Shown here: positions 36,941 to 43,939 of the stretch, in pieces
How positions within the stretch are numbered: position 1 is the stretch's first letter
Layout: every line of letters starts with the position of its first letter
DNA from: Bacteroidales bacterium
Lineage (GTDB): Bacteria; Bacteroidota; Bacteroidia; Bacteroidales; UBA1715
Assembly (NCBI GenBank): GCA_017552705.1
Contig: JAFZOY010000136.1
Location: 1 to 43,939 of the forward strand
Direction of reading: 5' to 3'
DNA length: 43,939 nucleotides
Program-made: the position numbers and the translations under genes
Notes under the pieces: generated by a model
The model's input: the letters and a program-made list of their open reading frames with translations, nothing else
Database searches by the model: none
Told to the model about the DNA's origin: nothing

Positions 36941-38269
36941 ATGAATATCAGAAAATTAGCAATAGTTATTGCGTGTATTTTTTCCACCACATTGATGTCA
37001 TTCGCACAAGTGCTTGACCAAATTATTGTTGTGGTTGGCGACGATATGATAAAACAATCCGACGTTGAGAATCAACAACTTCTGCTTGAACAACAAGGCG
37101 AGAAATCCGACAAATGCAGCATCTTCAAGGAAATGGTGATGCAAAAGCTTTTGGTTGACCAATCGAAAATCGACAGTGTGGAAGTTTCCGACAACGAAGT
37201 GAATTCCGAAATTGACCGTAGAATCCGCATGATTTCAGGTACGAAAGGCGGTTTAGCACAATTGGAATCATTCTATGGAAAAAGCGAATTGGAAATCAGA
37301 AACGACTGGAAACCAGTCATCAAAGACCAACTATTGGCACAAAAGGTTCAAAATTCCATTATTGGCGAAGTTGAAGTTTCACCAAACGAAGTCAGAGTAT
37401 TTTATGAATCGCATAAAGACAGTATGCCTGTGCTCCCGACACGCTACGAATACGCCCAGATAGTGATTCGTCCGATTGTTTCCGCCGAAGCCGACAAAGC
37501 GCTCCGTAAAAAACTTGAGGAAATCCGCGAACGGGCAATCAACGGCGAAAATTTCTCGAAACTTGCCATTCTGTACAGCGACGACACCGAGTCGGCTAAG
37601 ATGGGCGGACTGCTTGGCGATTATCTTTCACGTGGCGAACTTGTGCCTGAGTTCGCGGCAGTGGCATTCCGACTGAAAGAAGGCGAAATTTCGCGTGTGG
37701 TAAAAACAGACTTTGGCTACCATATCATACAAATGGTTGAACTCAAAGGCGAAAAGGCGAAACTGAAACATATTCTTCTGAAACCGCAAATCTCGGTAGC
37801 CGAGATGCAAAAAGCATTCTCGAAAGCCGACAGCGTGCGCAAGGCTATTGGCGACTCCCTTACGTTTGAACAAGCGGCAGTGAAATATTCCGTTGACGAA
37901 AAAACAAAAAACAATGGCGGTTTGGCTATGAATCCTTATACCGGCACGCCACAATTCCAGGCGGAAATGATAGAACCAACAACGTGGTACACACTTAAAT
38001 CAATGAAGGCTGGCGAAATTTCGGAACCAATTATGACATACGACGACAAAGGTTCCCAAGTATATAAGATTCTGAAATTGGTTAACGCATCGCAAGAACA
38101 CAAGGCAACGCTGATTGACGATTATTCCGATGTGAAAGAAATGGCATTGGAACAGAAAAAAGTGAACACGCTGAACCGCTGGATGCGCAACAAAAAATCA
38201 GAGATATTCATTTCCATAAAAAGCGATGAATACAAAAACTGCGACCTGAATTTTGCAGATGAGCAGTAA
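36941..38269 (+). CDS. surA: SurA-like periplasmic chaperone / peptidyl-prolyl isomerase
   Basis: Periplasmic chaperone that helps beta-barrel proteins reach the outer membrane. It has 442 residues; a signal peptide (MNIRKLAIVIACIFSTTLMSFAQ) is followed directly by VLDQIIVVVGDDMIKQSDVENQ, the classic SurA N-terminus. The first parvulin domain lies at about 167-270 (TRYEYAQIVIRP, YSDDTESAKMGGLLGDYLSRGELVPEFAAVAFRLKEGEISRVVKTDFGYHIIQMV). The second follows immediately (AKLKHILLKPQ, KNNGGLAMNPYTG, MKAGEISEPIM). This is close to the E. coli layout and length. An AAGGA-type ribosome site lies upstream. It overlaps the next gene by up to 17 bases, so coupling is likely. Confidence 0.92.
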   Translation: MNIRKLAIVIACIFSTTLMSFAQVLDQIIVVVGDDMIKQSDVENQQLLLEQQGEKSDKCSIFKEMVMQKLLVDQSKIDSVEVSDNEVNSEIDRRIRMISGTKGGLAQLESFYGKSELEIRNDWKPVIKDQLLAQKVQNSIIGEVEVSPNEVRVFYESHKDSMPVLPTRYEYAQIVIRPIVSAEADKALRKKLEEIRERAINGENFSKLAILYSDDTESAKMGGLLGDYLSRGELVPEFAAVAFRLKEGEISRVVKTDFGYHIIQMVELKGEKAKLKHILLKPQISVAEMQKAFSKADSVRKAIGDSLTFEQAAVKYSVDEKTKNNGGLAMNPYTGTPQFQAEMIEPTTWYTLKSMKAGEISEPIMTYDDKGSQVYKILKLVNASQEHKATLIDDYSDVKEMALEQKKVNTLNRWMRNKKSEIFISIKSDEYKNCDLNFADEQ

Positions 38270-39023
38270 ATTGCTGAACACATTTTTTCATTACACATTG
38301 AACAGCGAGTTATTCCATCGGGCGGAATTAGTGCTTGGACACGAAACACTTGAACGGTTTTCAAACCTTCGGGTGATTATTTTCGGACTTGGCGGTGTAG
38401 GAAGTTGGTGCGTGGAAAGTTTGGTGCGCACGGGTTTCAGGTATATAACCCTTGTGGACTACGACACGATTACCGCTTCGAATTGCAACCGACAATTACC
38501 TGCGACAAGCAAAACCATCGGAAAACTGAAAACGGAAGTTTTAAAGGAACGGTTTGAGGAAATCAATCCCGACGTACAAATCAGCATCCGTTCCGAAGTA
38601 TATTCGCCAGCCAATGCTGAATCATTTCAATTATCTGATTATGATGTGATTATAGATTGCATAGACAGTATGCAATCAAAAATGGATTTAATCCGTCGTG
38701 CAACAAAAACCGATGCTTTTTTTATTTCATCGATGGGGGCTGCTTTAAAAATTGACCCGTTACAAATTCGTGTCGATGAATTTTGGGATGTGCAATATGA
38801 TTTGTTTGCCCGCAGAATCAGAAAGAATATCAGAAAAGGAGAACTTCCATCGAAACAATTCCCGTGTGTTTACAGCACAGAACAAACATTGGAAGGCTCC
38901 GAAGTCCAGGAAATCAACGGCGAATCAAAACGAATCAACGGCTCCACAGCGCACATCACAGCAATATTCGGATTCACCATTGCCGGCGAAATAGTAAAAC
39001 ACTTCTCAAACACGCCCCAATAA
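38253..39023 (+). CDS. tcdA: tRNA threonylcarbamoyladenosine dehydratase (TcdA-like, ThiF/E1 family)
   Basis: An ATP-dependent enzyme of the E1/ThiF superfamily; TcdA converts t6A to the cyclic form ct6A at position 37 of ANN-decoding tRNAs. The 256 residues carry the adenylate-binding loop VIIFGLGGVGSW (42-52), LVDYDTITASNCNRQL (67-82), VIIDCIDSMQSK, and the FPCVYSTEQT and STAHITAIFGFTIAGEIV segments that match TcdA rather than ThiF or MoeB. The zinc CxxC pair of ThiF/MoeB is not seen, as in TcdA. The start may be 38253 or the ATG at 38259; both overlap the end of surA. It follows the SurA-like genes in the same operon, an unexpected functional pairing. Confidence 0.85.
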   Translation: MQMSSKLLNTFFHYTLNSELFHRAELVLGHETLERFSNLRVIIFGLGGVGSWCVESLVRTGFRYITLVDYDTITASNCNRQLPATSKTIGKLKTEVLKERFEEINPDVQISIRSEVYSPANAESFQLSDYDVIIDCIDSMQSKMDLIRRATKTDAFFISSMGAALKIDPLQIRVDEFWDVQYDLFARRIRKNIRKGELPSKQFPCVYSTEQTLEGSEVQEINGESKRINGSTAHITAIFGFTIAGEIVKHFSNTPQ

Positions 39024-39039
39024 TGGCTCTGTGCCATTG
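39021..39039 (+). other. Short hairpin at the stop of the TcdA-like gene
   Basis: AATGGC at 39022-39027 pairs with GCCATT at 39033-39038 around a 5-base loop, and the hairpin includes the TAA stop. It lacks a T tract directly after it, so it is a weak terminator at best. It precedes the tRNA-Leu promoter by about 40 bases. Confidence 0.3.
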
Positions 39040-39075
39040 AATACGAGACTATTACTAAAAAAAAGCACTGAACAT

Positions 39076-39105
39076 ATTGTTATTTCAAAAAAATATCTAC
39101 TTTTG
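39076..39105 (+). promoter_or_regulatory. Promoter of tRNA-Leu
   Basis: ATTG at 39076-39079 and TACTTTTG at 39098-39105 (exact -7 match) are separated by 18 bases. The tRNA begins at 39116, so the 5' leader would be only a few bases. Confidence 0.6.
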
Positions 39106-39115
39106 TGCACCCTAA

Positions 39116-39197
39116 GCGGATATGGTGAAATTGGTAGACACGCCAGACTTAGGATCTGGTGCCGCGAGGCTTGTGGGTTCGAGTCCCCCTATCCGCA
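39116..39197 (+). tRNA. tRNA-Leu (anticodon UAG)
   Basis: An 82-base cloverleaf. The acceptor arms GCGGATA (39116-39122) and TATCCGC (39190-39196) are fully complementary, with discriminator A at 39197. The D arm has TGGTAGACACGCCA, the anticodon stem is CCAGA/TCTGG around loop CTTAGGA, giving anticodon TAG (reads CUA and related Leu codons). The long variable region (GTGCCGCGAGGCTTGT) is typical of class II leucine tRNAs. The T arm contains GGGTTCGAGTCCC. CCA is not encoded and must be added enzymatically. Confidence 0.96.
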
Positions 39198-39204
39198 CAA
39201 AATT

Positions 39205-39230
39205 ACCGCTCTCGTTAGCGGTTTTTTTTT
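39205..39230 (+). terminator. Rho-independent terminator between tRNA-Leu and tig
   Basis: ACCGCT (39205-39210) pairs with AGCGGT (39217-39222) around a 6-base loop, followed by an uninterrupted run of T residues to 39230. It lies 7 bases after the tRNA and only 22 bases before the trigger factor start, so it must affect any transcript that continues into tig. Confidence 0.85.
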
Positions 39231-39252
39231 AATGAGTTAATAATATTGTACA

Positions 39253-40590
39253 ATGAACGTAACAAAACAAGGTGAAGGTTTGGTGTCGGTTGTGAAAGTG
39301 CAGATTGCACAAGCCGATTACGCAGAAAAAGTTAATAATGTATTAAAAGATTATCGTAAAAAAGCCAATATCAAAGGTTTCCGTCCAGGTACGGTTCCAA
39401 TGGGTATGGTGAAACAAATGTACGGTAAGTATGCAGTGGTTGACGAAGTAAATAAATTGGTTTCCGAAACATTGCAAAACTATTTCAAAGAAAACAAACT
39501 TCACATTTTGGGTGAACCATTGCCAAACGCAGAACAAAAAGAAGTAAATTGGGACAAAGACACTGATTTTGAGTTCTTGTTCGACGTTGCTGTGGCTCCA
39601 GAAATCAACATCGAGCTTTCTAAGAAAAACAAAGCTGACTACTACAAAATCACTGTTGACGATAAAATGATTGACGAACGCATCGAAGGATATTGCGGTC
39701 GTTTCGGCAAACAAGAAGATGTTGACACTATCGAAGGAACTGAATTTGTGGCTGGTCCATTGAAATGCGTTGGCGCAGAAACTTGCACAGAAACAGGTTC
39801 ATTGTTGTTGACTCGCTTCAAAAACGACAAAGAATTAGCAAAATTCAAAGCAGCCAAGAAAGGCGACAAAGTTGTGTTCAACCCGAAAAAAGCGTTCGAC
39901 GACGAGGAAGAAACAAAATTGTTCACTGGCGCTAAAATCGAGAACAAGGAAGCTATGGAAGCTGACTACGAATTTGAATTGAAATCGATTAAACGCTACA
40001 CGAAAGCAGAAGTTAACCAAGATTTGTTCGATAAAGTGTTTGGAAAAGACGCTGTGAAGAGCGAAGAAGAATTCCGCGCACGCATCAAATCTGATTTCGA
40101 AACAAATTTTGCTGTGAACAGCGACTATAAATTCTTGGCTGATTTCAAGAAAAAATTGTTGGATTCAAATAAAATTGAATTGCCGGAAGAATTTTTGAAA
40201 CGTTGGCTTGTTGAAGCAAACAAGGAAAATGAAAAAATCTCTCCTGAACAAATCGACAAAGAATTCCCATTGTTCATGGAAGACCTCCGTTGGCAATTGA
40301 TTAGCGGCAAATTCGTAAAGGACAACAATATACAAGTTTCTCCAGACGAAGTTAAAGCTGCCGCAAAAGAATACACTCGTTTCCAATTGGCTCAATACGG
40401 TATGATGAATGCCGAAGACAAAATGGTTGAACAATGGAGCCAAGAAATCTTGAAGAACCGCGACGAAGTAAATCGTCTCTACGAAATGGAAGAGTCAAAG
40501 AAATTGATCGCATTCTTCAAAGAAACTGTGAAATTGAACGAGCAAGAAGTTTCGTTGGAAAAATTCAACGAAATGGTTGACGCAAAATAA
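39253..40590 (+). CDS. tig: Trigger factor, ribosome-associated chaperone
   Basis: Binds L23 at the exit tunnel and shields nascent chains. The 445 residues include the ribosome-binding signature KANIKGFRPGTVPMGMVKQMYG (Gly42-Phe43-Arg44). The middle region (about 150-255), where E. coli has an FKBP-type isomerase domain, is present but divergent, with no clear active-site motif, as in other Bacteroidota. The C-terminal chaperone arms are present (DLRWQLISGKFVKDNNIQVSPDEVKAAAKEYTRFQLAQYG). No promoter is evident in the short gap after the tRNA terminator, so it may depend on read-through from tRNA-Leu. It ends with its own strong terminator and is followed by clpP. Confidence 0.95.
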   Translation: MNVTKQGEGLVSVVKVQIAQADYAEKVNNVLKDYRKKANIKGFRPGTVPMGMVKQMYGKYAVVDEVNKLVSETLQNYFKENKLHILGEPLPNAEQKEVNWDKDTDFEFLFDVAVAPEINIELSKKNKADYYKITVDDKMIDERIEGYCGRFGKQEDVDTIEGTEFVAGPLKCVGAETCTETGSLLLTRFKNDKELAKFKAAKKGDKVVFNPKKAFDDEEETKLFTGAKIENKEAMEADYEFELKSIKRYTKAEVNQDLFDKVFGKDAVKSEEEFRARIKSDFETNFAVNSDYKFLADFKKKLLDSNKIELPEEFLKRWLVEANKENEKISPEQIDKEFPLFMEDLRWQLISGKFVKDNNIQVSPDEVKAAAKEYTRFQLAQYGMMNAEDKMVEQWSQEILKNRDEVNRLYEMEESKKLIAFFKETVKLNEQEVSLEKFNEMVDAK

Positions 40591-40610
40591 TTTTTTAACG
40601 TTATAGCAGT

Positions 40611-40647
40611 AAAAAGGGTAGGCTTTTGCTTACCCTTTTTATTTTTT
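40611..40647 (+). terminator. Rho-independent terminator of trigger factor
   Basis: AAAAAGGGTA (40611-40620) pairs exactly with TACCCTTTTT (40631-40640). Inside it, G-T, G-C and C-G pairs close a TTTT loop, giving 13 pairs. The downstream side runs into further Ts to 40647. It separates tig from the independently promoted clpP. Confidence 0.92.
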
Positions 40648-40658
40648 CATCATTTCCA

Positions 40659-40689
40659 CTTGCCAACTCATTGTCTTTCGGTATATTTG
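40659..40689 (+). promoter_or_regulatory. Promoter of clpP
   Basis: CTTG at 40659-40662 (TTG-type -33) and TATATTTG at 40682-40689 (exact -7) are spaced by 19 bases, the optimum for this phylum. Transcription would start near 40697, about 15 bases before the clpP ATG. No heat-shock operator is recognised. Confidence 0.68.
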
Positions 40690-40711
40690 TTACGACTTTT
40701 AAGAATATAAT

Positions 40712-41383
40712 ATGGAAAACGATTTTAGAAAATTTGCAACAAAACATTTGGGAATCAATAGTTTAGCACTCGACCAATATGTGTCGGCTATGGAAGGTAG
40801 CTACATCTCCCCCACCATTATAGAAGAACGACAATTGAATGTGGCTTCGATGGATATTTTTTCCCGATTGATGATGGACAGAATCATATTTTTGGGTTCG
40901 CCAATCGATGAATATGTGGCAAATATTGTGCAGGGACAATTGCTGTATTTGGAATCTGCTGATTCATCGAAAGACATTCAAATTTATTTGAACTCGCCGG
41001 GCGGTTCGGTGTATGCTGGTTTGGGTATTTACGACACGATGCAGTACATCAACGCCGATGTGGCTACAATTTGTACCGGCATGGCGGCTTCTATGGCGGC
41101 TGTATTGCTTGCCGGCGGAGCCAAAGGCAAACGTATGGCATTGACCCACTCTCGTGTTATGATTCACCAACCTCTTGGTGGCGCACAGGGACAGGCTTCC
41201 GATATGGAAATCACCGTAAAGGAAATCCAAAAATTGAAAAAAGAACTTTACGATATTCTTGCTATCCACACAGGTCATCCTTTCGAAAAAATCTCTGCCG
41301 ACTCCGACCGCGATTATTGGATGACGGCAGCCGAAGCAAAAGAATATGGTATGATAGACACCGTTATGGTGAAAAATAAATAA
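40712..41383 (+). CDS. clpP: ATP-dependent Clp protease proteolytic subunit
   Basis: The peptidase ring of Clp proteases. Of 223 residues, the catalytic triad is Ser127 (GMAASMAAV), His152 (MIHQPLGG) and Asp201 ([19 protein letters not shown]). The oligomerisation and handle regions ([26 protein letters not shown]) are intact. The N-terminus is extended by about 20 residues relative to E. coli, probably including a propeptide that is cleaved on activation. Its partner ATPase gene clpX, which usually follows clpP, is not next to it: a small membrane protein gene begins 4 bases later. It has its own promoter. Confidence 0.96.
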   Translation: MENDFRKFATKHLGINSLALDQYVSAMEGSYISPTIIEERQLNVASMDIFSRLMMDRIIFLGSPIDEYVANIVQGQLLYLESADSSKDIQIYLNSPGGSVYAGLGIYDTMQYINADVATICTGMAASMAAVLLAGGAKGKRMALTHSRVMIHQPLGGAQGQASDMEITVKEIQKLKKELYDILAIHTGHPFEKISADSDRDYWMTAAEAKEYGMIDTVMVKNK

Positions 41384-41387
41384 CCGT

Positions 41388-41633
41388 ATGTTATATACGT
41401 TTCTTGCAGTGTTAGTGTTGGTGGCTTTGGCATTCCTTGCCTTAGGCATCAACATTTTGTTTTTTAAGAAACCGTTTCCCGAAACAGAAATCAGCCGCAA
41501 TAAGGAAATGCACAAACGTGGCATACGTTGTGCAAAAGGCGAAGAAATGCGGAAATTTCGGGCTCAACAGAAACGGAAACTGAATTTTCAGCAAGTTTCA
41601 CTCGATATAGAGCGTTTGCAAGTCGAAAAATGA
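41388..41633 (+). CDS. Small single-pass membrane protein of unknown function
   Basis: An 81-residue protein that starts 4 bases after the clpP stop. Residues 2-27 (LYTFLAVLVLVALAFLALGINILFFK) form one membrane helix. The cytoplasmic-type tail has FPETEISRNKEMHKRGIRCAKGEEM and a basic, Gln-rich end. I recall short Bacteroidota proteins with a similar helix plus an FPETE-like segment, but no function is known. It overlaps the MFS gene by the four bases ATGA, which makes co-translation likely. The tight spacing on both sides suggests it is a real gene in the clpP transcript. Confidence 0.7.
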   Translation: MLYTFLAVLVLVALAFLALGINILFFKKPFPETEISRNKEMHKRGIRCAKGEEMRKFRAQQKRKLNFQQVSLDIERLQVEK

Positions 41634-42826
41634 GCGTTGACGGCAATATCCCGAAACTATATGTGATTCGCTGTGCGAAATGGTTTATGCTCTATATGCC
41701 GATTATTGGCTTGTTCTATGCCGATAACGACTTAAATGCGACACAACTGTTTCTGATTCAAGCAGCTTTTTCGTTTGCAAGTGCCTTATTTGCAATTCCA
41801 TCAGGATATTTTGCCGATGTCATCGGACGGAAAAAGACTCTGGTTCTTGGCACCGTGCTTTCCGCTTCAGGATTTTTGGTCTATGCCACTATCCACAATT
41901 TCTGGGCTTTTTTTATTGCCGAAGCCATAATGGGTATTGGAAATAGCTGTATTTCGGGAACAGATTCCGCTATGCTGTACGATTCCCTGAAAGAATCACA
42001 GAATCAGGAACGATACTTAAAATATGAAGGACGGGTAACTTCGTTTGGTTGCTTGGCGGAAACCACGGCTGCCCTGCTCGGTGGCACCATTGCCGCAATG
42101 TTTTCGTACAACGACGTGTTTTGGGTACAGGTTTTCATTGCATCGATGGCAATTCCCGCCGCGTTGCTTTTGGTGGAACCTTCACGCGACAAGTTGCTGC
42201 ATAAATCTTTCCGACAAGTTGCCGATATTGGTATGTATGCGTTGTTCAAACATAAAGGTTTGAGCAGAACAACATTGATGTCGTCGGTTACAGGAATTGC
42301 CACGCTCACCATGGCATGGACCGTACAGGCCTTTTTCGTAGAAACGAAGTTTACCGAAATTCAAACCACCATAGTGTGGGTTTTGCTGAACCTGACGGTA
42401 GCCCTTGCCTCGTTTTTTTCCGATGTTTTGGAACGAAAACTTGGCATAAAAACAATGATTCTGCTAATGGTGATTCTCATTCCAATGGGATATTTCGCAT
42501 TTGGAATTCCGTCTATCGCAGTGTCGCTTACGTTTGCATTTCTGTTTTATTTTGTGCGTGGTTTTGCCACTCCGATTTTAAAAGAATTGATTCAGAATTA
42601 TTGCGACTCCGAAATCCGCGCCACGGTGCTTTCTGTCCGTGATTTGTTGATTCGTATGGGATTTTCAATTGTTGGCCCGTTCATTGGCTGGCTAACCGAC
42701 ACATACACGTTTGCCTTTGCCGTAACAGCCGCGGGAATTCTGTTCCTTATCACATCGCTTGCCGGATACGTATCATACTTAAAACTTCGCTCGTACGAAA
42801 GGACAAACACTTCACACAATAATTGA
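41630..42826 (+). CDS. Major facilitator superfamily transporter
   Basis: An inner-membrane transporter of 398 residues with about 12 predicted membrane segments. The start at 41630 overlaps the previous stop (ATGA) and gives MSVDGNIPKLYVIRCAKWFM; the longer frame from 41528 would read through the upstream gene. Motif A (GYFADVIGRKKT, residues 59-70) lies between segments 2 and 3. The region IRATVLSVRDLLIRMGFSIVGPFIGWLTDTYTF is typical of the C-terminal half. The substrate is not predictable. It occupies the place between clpP and recQ where clpX is usually found in relatives. A hairpin at 42814-42835 spans its stop codon. Confidence 0.85.
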   Translation: MSVDGNIPKLYVIRCAKWFMLYMPIIGLFYADNDLNATQLFLIQAAFSFASALFAIPSGYFADVIGRKKTLVLGTVLSASGFLVYATIHNFWAFFIAEAIMGIGNSCISGTDSAMLYDSLKESQNQERYLKYEGRVTSFGCLAETTAALLGGTIAAMFSYNDVFWVQVFIASMAIPAALLLVEPSRDKLLHKSFRQVADIGMYALFKHKGLSRTTLMSSVTGIATLTMAWTVQAFFVETKFTEIQTTIVWVLLNLTVALASFFSDVLERKLGIKTMILLMVILIPMGYFAFGIPSIAVSLTFAFLFYFVRGFATPILKELIQNYCDSEIRATVLSVRDLLIRMGFSIVGPFIGWLTDTYTFAFAVTAAGILFLITSLAGYVSYLKLRSYERTNTSHNN

Positions 42827-42835
42827 ATATTGTGT
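42814..42835. terminator. Possible bidirectional terminator between the MFS gene and recQ
   Basis: ACACAATA (42814-42821) pairs exactly with TATTGTGT (42828-42835) around a 6-base loop, and the MFS stop codon lies in the loop. The gap between the convergent genes is only 17 bases. T-richness follows on the plus strand (ATTTTTG), but the stem is AT-rich, so strength is uncertain. Confidence 0.5.
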
Positions 42836-42843
42836 ATCGAGAA

Positions 42844-43939
42844 TTAATTTTTGTTCCAAATTAACCGCCCACCTTCTACATAGCGAATCTTTTGTTTATC
42901 AAGAAGATACTTTATCACATTGAGAATCTGTTGCTCGTCTTTGATTGTTGTGTTTTGGTAAATTTCATCGATGGTTGCAGGAGTTGTGCCAATGCACTTT
43001 TTGAGGTCTTCTACGATATAATCGAACTGCAATGAACTAATGTTCACCTCGTTGCGCGTTTGACACACATCACATTTTCCACAACGGACAGAAGCTTTTT
43101 CGCCAAAATATTCCAACAGTTGAGACGAACGGCACTTTGATGTATTTGTAACGTATTGAATCACAGCTTCTAAACGTTTACGTTGCCGTTCTTTTCGTTG
43201 CAATATAAATTGCTCTTTTAACTGAACGGATTTTTTCTCCACACGATTGCTGATGAATGTAACAATTGGATTTTGCTTGGCTGGCAAATACGTAATTACC
43301 TCTATTTTCTGTAAATAGTTCAAATAATTTTTAATTACCTCAACCGAGCAATTTGCAATTTTAGCTAAATAATTTTCGTTGATAGCCACAAAATCAGAGA
43401 AAATGCCCGTACAATTCCGCAGTAAGAATTTGATAAACGGATCTAACTCCTTATGTTCAATTTGGAATTTGTACAAACTATTTCGGTCGTAATCGAATTT
43501 CACTTTGGAGTTGGTTTCTTCAGGATCCGACGACACGATTAATTCCTCCTCCTCCAGCAGCTTTATGGCATTCATCGTTTCGATTATGCCAAGGTTGAAT
43601 TTTTTACAGAAATCAATTAGATCAAAGTCGTGCACAGAACCTTCGCCTTCACCAATTCCCACTTGGCAATAATTTCCAAGAGCATCATACGTGTCGCGGA
43701 TGACTTGGAAGCTTGGATATTTCTTTTCAAAATTATCCTTTAGTTTCTGTATATCCCCTTGATTATAAAACAAATACGCCTGAGAATCTTTTTCGTCACG
43801 GCCAGCTCGTCCCGCCTCCTGAAAATATGCTTCGAGAGATTCCGGAATGTTGAGATGAACCACAAACCGTACATCAGGCTTGTCGATTCCCATTCCGAAC
43901 GCATTAGTGGAAACCATTATCTCATTTGGCGTACGCATC
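42844..43939 (-). CDS. recQ: ATP-dependent DNA helicase RecQ, C-terminal part (cut by window edge)
   Basis: A 3'-5' DNA helicase for recombination repair and stalled forks. About 365 residues are in the window; the ATPase N-terminus lies beyond base 43939. Visible parts are helicase motif V ([19 protein letters not shown]) and motif VI ([15 protein letters not shown]), where the arginine finger lies. The RQC zinc-binding domain includes NTSKC and then RCGKCDVC (four Cys). A winged-helix-like end ([43 protein letters not shown]) follows. No HRDC domain is seen, although the C-terminus is complete. It converges on the MFS gene. Strand is opposite to tig and clpP. Confidence 0.94.
   Translation of the reverse strand, partial: MRTPNEIMVSTNAFGMGIDKPDVRFVVHLNIPESLEAYFQEAGRAGRDEKDSQAYLFYNQGDIQKLKDNFEKKYPSFQVIRDTYDALGNYCQVGIGEGEGSVHDFDLIDFCKKFNLGIIETMNAIKLLEEEELIVSSDPEETNSKVKFDYDRNSLYKFQIEHKELDPFIKFLLRNCTGIFSDFVAINENYLAKIANCSVEVIKNYLNYLQKIEVITYLPAKQNPIVTFISNRVEKKSVQLKEQFILQRKERQRKRLEAVIQYVTNTSKCRSSQLLEYFGEKASVRCGKCDVCQTRNEVNISSLQFDYIVEDLKKCIGTTPATIDEIYQNTTIKDEQQILNVIKYLLDKQKIRYVEGGRLIWNKN

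Noticed and set aside
39021..39039. Hairpin after the TcdA-like gene as a strong terminator
   Set aside because: It has only six pairs and no T tract, so I kept it only as a weak feature.

Overview
The window comes from a Bacteroidota genome, most likely order Bacteroidales. Four things point there: intergenic promoters have the TAnnTTTG -7 box used by this phylum; two secreted proteins end in type IX secretion (T9SS) sorting domains, one type A-like and one type B (CHU_C); the S14 protein is zinc-free; and the order tig-clpP near recQ and a parvulin cluster resembles what I recall from Bacteroides and Porphyromonas. Family-level placement is not possible by eye.

Layout. (1) 1-12481, minus strand: one continuous str-S10-spc ribosomal operon, rpsL-rpsG-fusA-rpsJ-rplC-rplD-rplW-rplB-rpsS-rplV-rpsC-rplP-rpmC-rpsQ-rplN-rplX-rplE-rpsN-rpsH-rplF-rplR-rpsE-rpmD-rplO-secY, with secY cut by the window edge. 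A well-formed promoter precedes rpsL at 12537-12569. (2) 12665-26608, minus strand: two secreted proteins, a 639-residue BspA-type leucine-rich-repeat protein and a 3976-residue giant with an N-terminal glycoside hydrolase family 8-like domain, DUF11-type domains, about 30 Ig-like modules, a PKD domain and a CHU_C C-terminus. (3) 26828-27862: a lone RhuM-family gene with a near-perfect 31-bp palindrome inside its coding sequence. (4) 27948-33816: a tripartite RND efflux operon (TolC-like, lipoprotein adaptor, AcrB-like pump) ending in a small PII-like protein and a clear terminator. (5) 33988-39023: an envelope-folding operon of three SurA/parvulin-type proteins, followed by a TcdA-like tRNA-modification enzyme. 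(6) 39116-42826: tRNA-Leu(UAG), trigger factor, ClpP, a small membrane protein and an MFS transporter, with convergent recQ (partial) at the right edge.

How the genes fit together. The left third makes ribosomes and the translocon. The middle encodes large exported surface proteins that need Sec, T9SS and periplasmic folding help. The right third supplies folding and quality control (SurA-like proteins, trigger factor, ClpP) and export of small molecules. No insertion sequence, CRISPR array, prophage or classic defence island was seen. The least explained items are the giant GH8-Ig-CHU_C protein (with a possibly altered active site), the RhuM-internal palindrome, the PII-like protein tied to an RND pump, and the absence of clpX beside clpP.
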